Part shown: piece after piece, positions 21,500 to 29,961 of the stretch
How the letters are laid out: every line of letters starts with the position of its first letter
Position numbering within the stretch: the stretch's first letter is position 1
Source of the DNA: a virus
IMG/VR virus record: IMGVR_UViG_3300044634_001245
Location: 1 to 32,499 of that record
Reading direction: 5' to 3' (one strand)
DNA length: 32,499 nucleotides
Notes under the pieces: model-generated
What the model was told of the DNA's origin: nothing
What the model saw: only the letters and a program-made list of their open reading frames with translations
The model's database searches: none
Made by a program: the position numbers and the translations under genes

Positions 21500-23130
21500 G
21501 TTTGGTCCTGTTCCAGTTGATCAAGTTTGTTGTTGTCTAATTGTACACTGTCGTCGGTTTGTTGATCAACCTCAGGTTCTTCGAAATCAAACAATGCGTT
21601 GAACTGAGTACGTGCGTTTTTGGTTTTTTTGCCTTTGAATCCACGTGTGCCCACAATCTCCATCCAGTATGTGTCATAGTGTTCAATTATGGCTTCTGCA
21701 CTGGCTCGGTCTGGTGCTGCAAAGATAGCTTCCACGATGTGTTCAAACTTGGCATAATCGCCACCATCACGTTGCATCATGGCAGGATGTTCGCCTGCAT
21801 CAAAGCGTCGGTTGGCTTCTTGCACCGCAGTCAAGTGCATCCAAACATTGTGACCCATCAGCAATGCATAACTGAAACTGTCCCAAGAAGTCTTGCCCCA
21901 CTTGCCATTTTTGTTTTGATCAGGCAACACATCATACAAACTAGGATCTTGAAAGTTTTCTGGTGTAAGTGTGACGCCAGGTTTGGCAACACCCGGTTTG
22001 TAGATACAGATGTCTTTCATCTTCAGCATGTTGCTGATTGGCGAGTCTTCCCACCGCGGATAGACACCGTCGGCAACTACTCCGTCTGACCACTTGCGGG
22101 TGTCTGTGCTGTACTTTTTGTCGTCTGCTGACGGCGCCATTCTGTACGACCACTTAGAATCGTGCTCAAACACGTTTTCAAAATAGACTTGCCCGTTCGC
22201 CGTTGCAAGGAATGGACTAGCGCAATCAAAACTAATAGTAAAATCAGGGTTGACATATTTTCTCACTGCTCGTTGAATAACTGTGAGTAGTACTGCCCAC
22301 TCCAGTTTTGATGTGCCCAAGAAGTGCATCCAGTCATGAACTCCAGGTTGCAACAAGTTATCATATCGCAATGCTACCAGTCGTCGCAACACCAAATGCA
22401 CATCACACATGTTCTGGCCACCCATGCTCCAACCATCAAAGTGTGTGTCTGGATACTTTGCAGGATCGCAGTATTCCTTCATGGTATCATACCATGCATC
22501 GGCACTGGTATGATTGTCGCCTTGCAACACGTTCAAGAATCTAGCACCACCATTCTTCACACCTTTTCGATGACGCATGAAGTACTCGTTGTTGAACTTG
22601 GTAGCATCCACAGCTTCTTGCAGTGTAGTGATCTGACAGGCTTCTGATGCTTTCTTGTCATGAATAACCCAAGTTGGAATATCAAGAATCATTCCGTAGT
22701 CAGCAACATTGTCTAACCAGTTCAAGATCAACTCACGTTTTTTTTGAGCCTTGGCGCAACCTGAGTTGGCTTTCCAATCACCTTCCCAAAGACCTTTTGC
22801 AATTTGAAATCCGCCCGAGTCTCCAAGTATAAACGATCCAGACTCTCGGCTGCGTACCATGTCTTCGCTCCAGGCTTGTTTTGTAAGATCAAGGTTTGCG
22901 TGACCTCCTGAATACAAGCTCCAACGATACGGGAAAAGAGCTTTGGTAGAGTTAAGCCAGTTAAGCTGCTCCATATCCTTAAGATTCGCAGGAAATCGTA
23001 ACGGATCGACATACGGTTCGTTCCTTTGCTTGCCTATGAATGTGGCATAGAAGCCTGAAATAGCCGGCAGAAAAACAGCATAGTCTGACTGCTTGGCTGT
23101 GAGATTGTCTTGAACAACAGGTTCAGTCAT
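21496..23130 (-). CDS. dpdA: DpdA/TGT-like guanine transglycosylase (544 aa)
   Basis: tRNA-guanine transglycosylase superfamily, most likely the DNA-acting DpdA type that exchanges guanine in DNA for a 7-deazaguanine. Seen in order: ILGDSGGFQIAKG with catalytic D104, MILDIPT (147-153), FDGWSMGGQ (231-239, the GG base-recognition loop), HFLGTSKLEW (269-278, equivalent of the YLMGVGTP strand), and TISFDCASPFLATANG (298-313), the counterpart of the FDCVxPTRxARNG motif with nucleophile D302. The C-terminal extension of about 200 residues is not in bacterial Tgt (about 375 aa), and the C-x-C-x2-C zinc motif is not visible. The gene name is by similarity to phage DpdA proteins; a tRNA substrate is less likely given the context. 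Confidence 0.82.
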   Translation of the reverse strand: MTEPVVQDNLTAKQSDYAVFLPAISGFYATFIGKQRNEPYVDPLRFPANLKDMEQLNWLNSTKALFPYRWSLYSGGHANLDLTKQAWSEDMVRSRESGSFILGDSGGFQIAKGLWEGDWKANSGCAKAQKKRELILNWLDNVADYGMILDIPTWVIHDKKASEACQITTLQEAVDATKFNNEYFMRHRKGVKNGGARFLNVLQGDNHTSADAWYDTMKEYCDPAKYPDTHFDGWSMGGQNMCDVHLVLRRLVALRYDNLLQPGVHDWMHFLGTSKLEWAVLLTVIQRAVRKYVNPDFTISFDCASPFLATANGQVYFENVFEHDSKWSYRMAPSADDKKYSTDTRKWSDGVVADGVYPRWEDSPISNMLKMKDICIYKPGVAKPGVTLTPENFQDPSLYDVLPDQNKNGKWGKTSWDSFSYALLMGHNVWMHLTAVQEANRRFDAGEHPAMMQRDGGDYAKFEHIVEAIFAAPDRASAEAIIEHYDTYWMEIVGTRGFKGKKTKNARTQFNALFDFEEPEVDQQTDDSVQLDNNKLDQLEQDQT

Positions 23131-23852
23131 TACTTGCTTTGTGCTGGAAGGATGTAGTTGTACACTGCAACACCCGAGTCCACAGTGATCTGTGCAGCAC
23201 CGTCATCAGAGATGCGCACGACTTTGTCTCCAGTCAAGTCCATAATGCTGGCAAACTGCTTGGCTGGATAGCTCCAGGCACGTTTGAGTTGCCCTGTTAC
23301 ATTGCCTTGAAACACAAAGTTACCAGCGTGAGTGCTGTGATCGCCAAAGTAAAACTTGAGATCGCTGCCTTCGGTTTTGACCTGAAAATTGGGTTCTTCA
23401 ACGTTGGCGCTCATTTGCCACTTCAGTCGCTGAATGCTGGCATTGGTTGGCTCAAATTCAATGTGCCAGTTCACTGGTTTCATCTTGGCAGTTTTGAGTT
23501 TCTCGCTCACAATACCTGATGCCATGAATCTATAGTTGTTCTTGAAGTCACCGTGTTTGTTTTCAAAGTTGATGCCATCAGGCTCTTCGGGTGTGCGTCG
23601 AGTAATAGTCAACTTGGCATCCTCGCGGTATTCTTGTAGATTCAACAGAGTCTTGAGTTTGGCAAGATTGGGCATTCCAAATGTGCCCACAAAGTCAGCC
23701 ACAGGATTGTGGTAGTTGCCTTGCACAACCACGCTCAAGTCCTCGGCCAGGCCGCTGATTTGAGTAGTTTTGTCGTCACCAACAATTTTCACAAGGTCAA
23801 TACAACCAAGATCAAAAGTGTGTTCTACTAAGTCTAATAGACAGTCTCTCAT
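23130..23852 (-). CDS. sliding clamp, DNA polymerase processivity factor (gp45-like, 240 aa)
   Basis: Length and segment order match the T4 gp45 clamp. The first domain contains VVVQGNYHNPVADFVGTFGMPNLAKLKTLLNL. The second domain has HAGNFVFQGNVTGQLKRAWSYPAKQFASIM and ends GDKVVRISDDGAAQITVDSG-VAVYNYILPA, typical of the last strands of a PCNA-like domain. It tethers the polymerase (24822-27485) and in T4 also activates late promoters. AGGAG lies before the ATG, and a promoter and late-promoter-like core lie upstream. Its TAA overlaps the dpdA ATG as TAATG. Confidence 0.85.
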   Translation of the reverse strand: MRDCLLDLVEHTFDLGCIDLVKIVGDDKTTQISGLAEDLSVVVQGNYHNPVADFVGTFGMPNLAKLKTLLNLQEYREDAKLTITRRTPEEPDGINFENKHGDFKNNYRFMASGIVSEKLKTAKMKPVNWHIEFEPTNASIQRLKWQMSANVEEPNFQVKTEGSDLKFYFGDHSTHAGNFVFQGNVTGQLKRAWSYPAKQFASIMDLTGDKVVRISDDGAAQITVDSGVAVYNYILPAQSK

Positions 23853-23871
23853 AAGTTTCTCCTAATGTTTA

Positions 23872-23900
23872 AGTATACAGGGTTTATTTAGATCTTGCAA
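23872..23900 (-). promoter_or_regulatory. promoter of the clamp-dpdA operon
   Basis: TTGCAA (23895-23900), 17-bp spacer, TATACT (23872-23877) on the minus strand, about 20 bases before the clamp ATG with its AGGAG. The -35 region lies in the last codons of 23884-24825. The spacer holds CTAAATAA (23884-23891), which overlaps the stop codon of that gene and resembles a late core promoter. Confidence 0.6.
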
Positions 23901-24825
23901 CGATTCTGGCTAGAGTTTGTCCGCCTCTCAGGGACACAATTTCGCCAGGACGTTGCAGTTCTATCCAGGACAAATCTGCTAGACCTGTGTGTTGATAAGT
24001 CACATCAAATCCTGCAGATTCGGCAATTTTTACAATTTCTGATCCGGGAGTGTAGCACATGAAGTTTCGTTCTGCTAACTCTACTCCGTGTGCCCGATCA
24101 CAGTTATTGTAGGTCATGACTATGGTACCACCATAACGCAGTTTTTGGTATGCTTCTGTCAGGTACTGGCGGATCAATTCCATGGGTTTGAAATTGAAAT
24201 AGTTATAGGCAAATATCAATCCAAACTGATCGTTAGGCAAGCTGCCTAATATTTGTTCATGATCTTCGTTGATCACATACTGTCTCAAACGAGCACGGTA
24301 CGTTTCATTGAATTGAAATACTGCAGGATCTATCAGTTCTTGCGATTGGTCCACAACATACAGTGGATCTAACGGAACCATTTCTTCAATAAATGATTCT
24401 CGAGCAGGACGAATAATCATACCAGGAACACGCCAATCAGTGTAGTTGCGAAGTCTGGTACGCAACAACAAGTTGCTGTCATCATCGATTGCCAGTTGCC
24501 GACTCAAAATGTGCTCGGTTGTTTCGTGGCACATTTCCTGCTTGTACATTCTAGTGCTTTCCTCGTAGTACGCTGCCTGATGTTTTTGTATAGCTGTATC
24601 TAGATCAGTTTTTAAACCATCAAATACTCGAATCAGTTGGTCAAACGATTCGTGCACCGAACTCAAACGCTTGGCAATACGGGCTTTATAGAATCCTACA
24701 TCATGCTCTTGACTGGACACAATGTGATTGATTGCGGCCAGCTCGTGATCAGTTTGATCACAGGTCTGCTGTACGCTCACTGTGTCCAATTGATTACGAT
24801 AGTGTACAATGCTGCTGAGTTTCAT
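23884..24825 (-). CDS. methyltransferase-like protein with N-terminal coiled coil (313 aa)
   Basis: The first ~115 residues are helical and charged (DHELAAINHIVSSQEHDVGFYKARIAKRL..., then FDGLKTDLDTAIQKHQAAYY), consistent with a coiled coil. The C-terminal half resembles a Rossmann methyltransferase: MVPLDPLYVVDQSQEL (motif I/II-like), FGLIFAYNYFNFKPM (motif IV-like), LRYGGTIVMTYNNCDR (motif V) and a C-terminal sheet. The glycine-rich motif I is poor, so SAM binding is uncertain. It is coupled to the polymerase gene by ATGA. Role unknown. Confidence 0.62.
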   Translation of the reverse strand: MKLSSIVHYRNQLDTVSVQQTCDQTDHELAAINHIVSSQEHDVGFYKARIAKRLSSVHESFDQLIRVFDGLKTDLDTAIQKHQAAYYEESTRMYKQEMCHETTEHILSRQLAIDDDSNLLLRTRLRNYTDWRVPGMIIRPARESFIEEMVPLDPLYVVDQSQELIDPAVFQFNETYRARLRQYVINEDHEQILGSLPNDQFGLIFAYNYFNFKPMELIRQYLTEAYQKLRYGGTIVMTYNNCDRAHGVELAERNFMCYTPGSEIVKIAESAGFDVTYQHTGLADLSWIELQRPGEIVSLRGGQTLARIVARSK

Positions 24826-27485
24826 TCAAAATCAAACAAACTGGTAAAAGTATTTTCTGTGTTGGTTGCTGACGCCAAGTCCCAGTCCAACACACCTAGC
24901 AAGTTGTCAACCTTTTGGTCCACAACAGTTGCTTCCATCAGTCCGTCATCAAACGGAAGCTCAGTAAACCAAGTGGGCAATCGTTGTTCATCTGTGGGAT
25001 AGCCTATGCTGGTCCAGCCCAGCGCATTTGACTTCAGCTTGCACACAATGGTTTTCATGCCGTCTACAATCTGCATTGAATAGTTGTCACCGTTCATTTT
25101 TCGCATGTTGTTCCAGTTGATAGCAGCCCGCACATGCCCGGGCATGTTGGCTTTGCCCAGTCGGGCTTCTTCTGCCGCATACTTGGTCAAGTTGTTCACA
25201 CGCTTGGGACTGCCCTTCTCCCACCCTGGACGTTCCATGAACTCATACTTGAATGCGCGAATGTGTTCAATCAATTCATCACGCTGAGCACCAGCCAACA
25301 GCTTGTTGAGAATTTCCAACAAGAACTCTTGAATTACCTTGGGCGTATCACTGCGCTTCAAGTCCAGGCCTGTGGCTTTGGTCTTGCCAATCTTGCCGTC
25401 TACGTCCAGGCGTTTGTTTTCAATGTCGATAGCGTTGACAGCATATCGCTTCTTGGTAATAAACAAACCACGATCTGCTACAGTTTCTCGACCACACTTG
25501 ATCAGCTCGCCCATCTCTCTGGGACAATGAAACGCCTGTTCCATAAAGCCTGGGAAACTAGCATTGACCTGTTCAGCTAGGTCATCATATAGTGCAATGC
25601 AAGTTTCTTTTGACCACTCTGTGCGACCAGCTTCAACTTCTTTTTTGAGCATGGGCCATGCACTGAAATAACACGAATCAGTGTCACCGTAGATTATTGC
25701 TTCGCCTACGTGATCATACTCTCCTGTAACACATTCATTGATGTAAGAATCCATGTGTTTGGCAATAGCACGACCCGTAAGTGTAGTACTCTGTCCGATA
25801 CGCTTGTCAAAGAACCTGCAACCTGGATTCAAAATAGCACCATACAAACTGTTCAAGTTAATCTTCTTGACCAATTGACGCTTGTCCCAGAATGCAATGT
25901 CCTTGGGATCGGTGGCCAATTTTTTCTTGGCCTGCATTTCTTTGCGCTCTGAGTACCAGCGTTCCAGCAAGCCGGGAATGATACCTTTCTTCTCGTAGGT
26001 AAGAATGGTTCCGTTAGCAGTGAGAATCCAGGGCCGGTGACTATCAAATATAATTTTCCAGATCTCAGCAGCCGAGTGTGTGCTTTCTGTACCGTCTTGC
26101 CAGTCAATGGTAATCTCTGTACCTACTTCTGTGTTCATCACAGCAGTGTATTCAAGACTGCCAAACATGTTTTCCCACGCATCAGCAAACTTGCCACCGT
26201 TCTTGGCCAACTGTGCCTTGATGTAGTGATCAGTCATGATAGGACGCAATTGTCCTACTACTGTTTCTGGTCCCATGTTCATGGCACGAATAGCTGATGG
26301 ATACAAGCTGTTGATGTCCACAGAGCCCACCCACTCATGCAAGCCCTTGCGTGGATACGCAACATAAGCACCAGCGGCTTGATTGTCTGCACTGTCGTTG
26401 CGTTGTTGTCGATTGGGTACAACCATGCCACGCTCGTGAGCTTCGTTGATGATGGCCTGTTCAGTCACTGCCACAGCGCCCATGGTGGTCTGCAACAGCA
26501 CAGTGTTGGCATGTGCCAGTTCGCTGGCCAGTTCCAGGAATCTCAGCTTTTTGTCCAGGCGATCCAACAGTGCAGTATCCTGACGGTTGTATTCAATAAA
26601 CTTGCGAAAGTGTTGATTGTACAGTTGATCCAAGGTGCCTTCAAACTGTGTTTTACGATCACCTAGTTCGTGTTCAGCAATGGCATCCAGACTGTAGCTG
26701 TGTCGTTCTTCGTAGGTGTATTTGCGATACAGTTGCATATAGTCCATATGCACACGACCCACAAGATCATAAGTCTCTTGTTCAGCGCCAAAACGTTCAA
26801 ACATACGCTTCTTGGGCATTTGCCCCCACAAGCAAAACTTGCGAGTATCGTCCTTGCTGAGCACACGAGTGATACGGTTCACTGTGTAAGGTATGTCATA
26901 GCCTTCTGAGTTCCAACCTGACAATACATCAGCATCGTCAATCAAGTCCAAGAACATTTTCAACATGTCCTCTTCTTTTTCAAACAAGAACGTGTTGTCA
27001 AAGTCTGCTACCAATTCACGAGCAGTTTCCATACTCATGTGTCTTGGAGGAACAGCCAAGGTGACCAGTTGATCCAGCCAGTTGAGATACACAGATATAG
27101 CAGTGACGGCGTTGAACGGATCCTCCACTGGTGAGAATCCCTTGTCCTTGTGAAAGTCTACTTCAATGTCGAAAAAAGCTGTGTGCAGTTCAGGGGCATC
27201 TTGATCCTTGTAGTTCTCTTCCAAGCATCTAAAGATAGGATTGATGTCAGACTCATACAGTTGTTTGCCCGAGTGTATGCGAACTTCCTTGCGAAATTCC
27301 TTGTTGTTTCGAGTGCTGAATCTACTCACCGGAGTGTCATAGATACTGCGAAACTTGCCACGTGGGTCGTTGTAGTAGAACACATAGTTGGCTGGAAATT
27401 CGCGATAGACTCTCTTGCCATCGCGGCGTTCTACTGTGTGGATGCGATCGTGTTCACGATCAAATAGTGCGTCAATATAACTCAT
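24822..27485 (-). CDS. family B DNA polymerase, T4 gp43 type (887 aa)
   Basis: Complete replicative polymerase with proofreading. Exonuclease motifs: Exo I FFDIEVDF (D106, E108), Exo II SGWNSEGYD (189-197), Exo III YNRQD (299-303). Polymerase motifs: A DINSLYPS (390-397), B LVKKINLNSLYGA (538-550), C IYGDTDSCY (598-606). Length matches T4 gp43 (898 aa). The extreme C-terminus TFTSLFDFE resembles the clamp-binding tail of RB69 and T4 polymerases. GGAG lies before the ATG. Works with the clamp at 23130 and the 5' nuclease at 7153. Confidence 0.97.
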   Translation of the reverse strand: MSYIDALFDREHDRIHTVERRDGKRVYREFPANYVFYYNDPRGKFRSIYDTPVSRFSTRNNKEFRKEVRIHSGKQLYESDINPIFRCLEENYKDQDAPELHTAFFDIEVDFHKDKGFSPVEDPFNAVTAISVYLNWLDQLVTLAVPPRHMSMETARELVADFDNTFLFEKEEDMLKMFLDLIDDADVLSGWNSEGYDIPYTVNRITRVLSKDDTRKFCLWGQMPKKRMFERFGAEQETYDLVGRVHMDYMQLYRKYTYEERHSYSLDAIAEHELGDRKTQFEGTLDQLYNQHFRKFIEYNRQDTALLDRLDKKLRFLELASELAHANTVLLQTTMGAVAVTEQAIINEAHERGMVVPNRQQRNDSADNQAAGAYVAYPRKGLHEWVGSVDINSLYPSAIRAMNMGPETVVGQLRPIMTDHYIKAQLAKNGGKFADAWENMFGSLEYTAVMNTEVGTEITIDWQDGTESTHSAAEIWKIIFDSHRPWILTANGTILTYEKKGIIPGLLERWYSERKEMQAKKKLATDPKDIAFWDKRQLVKKINLNSLYGAILNPGCRFFDKRIGQSTTLTGRAIAKHMDSYINECVTGEYDHVGEAIIYGDTDSCYFSAWPMLKKEVEAGRTEWSKETCIALYDDLAEQVNASFPGFMEQAFHCPREMGELIKCGRETVADRGLFITKKRYAVNAIDIENKRLDVDGKIGKTKATGLDLKRSDTPKVIQEFLLEILNKLLAGAQRDELIEHIRAFKYEFMERPGWEKGSPKRVNNLTKYAAEEARLGKANMPGHVRAAINWNNMRKMNGDNYSMQIVDGMKTIVCKLKSNALGWTSIGYPTDEQRLPTWFTELPFDDGLMEATVVDQKVDNLLGVLDWDLASATNTENTFTSLFDFE

Positions 27486-27557
27486 TGTTCTCCGATTGTG
27501 GCCGGTAAGCCGTGATTCATGCTCGTAACGTGAGCGACTCGCTGTGTAAAACAGTAC

Positions 27558-27818
27558 TTATAGAGTTTTGCCAACGGTTTCCAAAATTGTTTCCAGCAGT
27601 TCGTGGTCTTGTTTGGCTTTGCCAAATTCAGCCTTGTGTGCCAGCTTGATGGCTTTTTTCAACACGCCAGGCTTGATTTCAAGTTCTTCAGCAATGGCCT
27701 TGATAGTGTCATTGAGTCCACCTGTGAGTGTTTCAATTTCTTGAGTCACTTGCATGCCTTCGTTGATAATTTGAATCAACTTGATCTTTTGATCACCGTT
27801 GAATGTTTTTGCTTCCAT
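27558..27818 (-). CDS. DsbA-like dsDNA-binding protein (86 aa)
   Basis: The 86-aa product begins MEAKTFNGDQKIKLIQIINE and has helices ETLTGGLNDTIKAIAEELEI, KPGVLKKAIKLAHKAEF and a final LLETILETVGKTL. Size, helical plan and position resemble T4 DsbA, which binds DNA near late promoters and aids late transcription. The start is the ATG at 27818 with AAGGAG in front; the longer frame to 27905 runs through the promoter. About 72 bases separate it from the polymerase gene, with TATAAGTA over its stop codon. Confidence 0.72.
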   Translation of the reverse strand: MEAKTFNGDQKIKLIQIINEGMQVTQEIETLTGGLNDTIKAIAEELEIKPGVLKKAIKLAHKAEFGKAKQDHELLETILETVGKTL

Positions 27819-27840
27819 AGAATACTCCTTGTGAACTGCT

Positions 27841-27869
27841 ATTGTAACAGTTACAGGGAACAAAATCAA
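27841..27869 (-). promoter_or_regulatory. sigma70-type promoter of the dsbA-like gene
   Basis: TTGATT (27864-27869), 17-bp spacer, TACAAT (27841-27846) on the minus strand, with the -35 box over the stop codon of the radical SAM gene. Transcription would begin about 15-17 bases before the start codon, leaving room for the AAGGAG. It probably also drives the polymerase operon. Confidence 0.75.
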
Positions 27870-28954
27870 CTCATGTACTTGCCAATTTGCAACACTGATC
27901 GCCAATCTGTGCCACGCTTGGTTTCCATTTCTGTCATTAGCCGATGATAGGTTATCATCTCCTTGCGATAACGAGCATGGTCCAACTGAGACTGCACTGT
28001 GGGCAGCAGGTTCTCTAATTCTGGGTATGCACTCAAACGGGACATTACTGGCTCTAGCATTTCCAACGGGATCAAGGCTGGTGCAAAGTATGGTTTGTGG
28101 TTTACTTGAAAATGCACTGTGAGTTCAGGATCATGACTGTGTACAAAGTCTATGACATCTGCTAACTCAAACAGGTTGTAGTTGCTGGCACAACTGATAA
28201 ATCCAATCTTTAGATGCGGCATTTGAGATCGTAACTCAAAGAATTTAGCAATGTTGGCAGCAATTTGTTCCCACTTGGCAGGCCAACGTATGAGCTCGCA
28301 TGCAGCACCAGTGGCGTCCAAACTGATCACAAGGTCTATGGCCTTGACCTGACTCCAGGTATCCAACACCCGTTGATCAGGAAAGAATGTGCCATTGGTG
28401 TTGTAGCTGATATGCAGTTGACTCAGTGGTGAAGATTCTGCATAGATGCCCAGCATTTTGAGATGCTCGGTACTCATTAGTGGCTCACCCCCAGTGAAAT
28501 GCATTTGATACACATGAGAAAAATCCAATCTGCGAAACAATTGCAACTTGTCTTCAAAGCTGTAGTCTTGATCAGTTAAGCCTTCTTCCCGTGCCCAGGT
28601 GCTACTGCTGTAGCTACTGCACATGATACAGGCCAGATTGCATACATTTTGTGTGGTCACATCAATGCGATTGAGTTCAACACGAATATCTTGATTGTGA
28701 TTCTGATTGCTAAAAAATCTACGACTAGGAGGATTTTGTGCTTCTTGTCGCCAACAGTTGCTGCAAGCAGGCGCGGGCTTATTGTCTATAGTATGCTGTC
28801 TTGTTTGTTGTAAGAACTCGTTGGTAGCAAAATCAAATTTGTCAGCTATCACAGGTTGTGTTTGTGCTGCACAACATGGACTCACAAGCACTTGCCCTGA
28901 GTTGGTACTGCGTATATGCATGGTTTTGAACTGATCAGCACAGTAGTATTTCAT
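27866..28954 (-). CDS. twitch/SPASM-type radical SAM protein (362 aa)
   Basis: The radical SAM cluster motif CNLACIMC (C105, C109, C112: C-x3-C-x2-C) is followed by MHFTGGEPLMS (SAM-binding GGEP, 155-158), ISYNTNGTF and LVISLDATG. The N-terminal part has CC (27-28) and CSNCW (64, 67), which could bind an auxiliary Fe-S cluster as in twitch or SPASM proteins. Known relatives modify peptides, proteins or sugars by radical chemistry. The substrate is unknown; it is coupled by ATGA to the unknown protein at 28951-29847. It is not QueE or QueC. Confidence 0.85.
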   Translation of the reverse strand: MKYYCADQFKTMHIRSTNSGQVLVSPCCAAQTQPVIADKFDFATNEFLQQTRQHTIDNKPAPACSNCWRQEAQNPPSRRFFSNQNHNQDIRVELNRIDVTTQNVCNLACIMCSSYSSSTWAREEGLTDQDYSFEDKLQLFRRLDFSHVYQMHFTGGEPLMSTEHLKMLGIYAESSPLSQLHISYNTNGTFFPDQRVLDTWSQVKAIDLVISLDATGAACELIRWPAKWEQIAANIAKFFELRSQMPHLKIGFISCASNYNLFELADVIDFVHSHDPELTVHFQVNHKPYFAPALIPLEMLEPVMSRLSAYPELENLLPTVQSQLDHARYRKEMITYHRLMTEMETKRGTDWRSVLQIGKYMS

Positions 28955-29847
28955 GTGTTCTTTCGATAAATCACTGACACATTGTCAAATTTGTGTCGAT
29001 CTAATTGAGCTAGGACCTGTTGAAATGGTCCTGTATCTCTGTTTTGTATGTTGCCAATGGGAAAGTCATACTTTAGCCCATTGGGATCAGCATTGTATTT
29101 GTAAAGCCAGTTTTTAAAACTGTCGCTTTGATAGATTTGCTGACGAGTAGGCAAGTAGGTTATTTGCAGGCCGCCAGCTGATGCATAGTGTCCTGATGTG
29201 TCCCAGTCCCTGGGATCGTCTTGATCCAAATAACTTTGCAATAGAGTCTTGCCCAGTATTTCAGATCCTAGTATGATATCATAGTGTTGATCACTGTGGT
29301 ACTGCTGATAGTCAGCTAGTGAGCACCAAACATTTGAATTATAATGAGCAGGTTGATATAGTTTTATTTCTTCAATTTGATCAACTAGCATGTCATCAGG
29401 ACCTCGAGCAATGTAGCGTTCAAGTTCGTGCACATGCAAATTGAGTTCATCCAACATGGGCATTGCTGTGTGGTAGTCAAGATCGTTGTCAAATTCTACG
29501 TTTTTGCCTCGACGATGCAATGCAGCAATAATGTTGCAGCGTTGTTGATTGTGAGTGAAAAATCTATGAACATGATTCAAATTGTGGTGATCTACGGTGC
29601 CAATATCAGGTCCTTGATACACTACCCCAAGTTGTGCTAATTGACTGATTAATTGCTGACATCGAGTATGTGAATGATCAAAACTGTGTTGGTCCATAGC
29701 ACACACCCACAAGTGATCATGACTCAGTACAGAGGTTGTGTAGTTGCAGTTTAAAAATTTGTCTGCCCAGTGTGCAACACCAGGATTGTCCAACAGGTCA
29801 ACATGTACTTCAATGCGTTCATCAGGAAAGATAAATTCCAATATCAT
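28951..29847 (-). CDS. hypothetical protein coupled to the radical SAM gene (298 aa)
   Basis: I do not recognise the family. The protein is His-, Asp- and Gln-rich, soluble, with ERIEVHVDLLDNPGVAHWAD near the N-terminus, a helix DELNLHVHELERYIARG near residues 132-148 and a C-terminal KYDFPIGNIQNRDTGPFQQV then VSVIYRKN. No signal peptide or membrane segment. No Shine-Dalgarno precedes the ATG, which lies one base from an AT-rich box (TAAATTTATA). An ATGA junction to the radical SAM protein suggests a shared task: substrate, partner or second enzyme. Confidence 0.6.
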   Translation of the reverse strand: MILEFIFPDERIEVHVDLLDNPGVAHWADKFLNCNYTTSVLSHDHLWVCAMDQHSFDHSHTRCQQLISQLAQLGVVYQGPDIGTVDHHNLNHVHRFFTHNQQRCNIIAALHRRGKNVEFDNDLDYHTAMPMLDELNLHVHELERYIARGPDDMLVDQIEEIKLYQPAHYNSNVWCSLADYQQYHSDQHYDIILGSEILGKTLLQSYLDQDDPRDWDTSGHYASAGGLQITYLPTRQQIYQSDSFKNWLYKYNADPNGLKYDFPIGNIQNRDTGPFQQVLAQLDRHKFDNVSVIYRKNT

Positions 29848-29885
29848 GTATAAATTTATCTAAGAGTTGATAGTGCTCACTTTAA

Positions 29886-29954
29886 AGGTTCCGGTAGCGA
29901 ATCGGATTACTCTGCCCAGCAGCCGGGCACACCACGGTAACAAGTACCGGTCCT
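29886..29954 (-). other. GC-rich structured intergenic element
   Basis: In the 114-base gap between the modular gene and 28951-29847 there is a nested fold. An outer stem pairs 29886-29896 (AGGTTCCGGTA) with 29945-29954 (TACCGGTCCT) with an internal bulge. A middle stem pairs TTAC (29907-29910) with GTAA (29937-29940). An inner hairpin pairs GCCC (29914-29917) with GGGC (29925-29928). It does not fit a tRNA and lacks a clear T-run after it, so it may be a structured 3' UTR, an atypical terminator or a small RNA. The sense strand is assumed from its neighbours. Confidence 0.45.
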
Positions 29955-29961
29955 AAGGTGA

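Noticed and set aside
21541-22089. 182-aa plus-strand open frame opposite the DpdA-like gene
   Set aside because: Shadow of a strongly conserved gene; no start signal and no domain.
27486-27557. Terminator hairpin between the dsbA-like and polymerase genes
   Set aside because: GCTC/GAGC and AGCGA/TCGCT palindromes exist, but stems are only 4-5 bp and there is no following T-run.
29848-29961. Possible tRNA in the GC-rich gap
   Set aside because: I tried both strands: no canonical T loop, no 7-bp acceptor stem with a discriminator and CCA, and no D stem. The fold is a nested hairpin instead.
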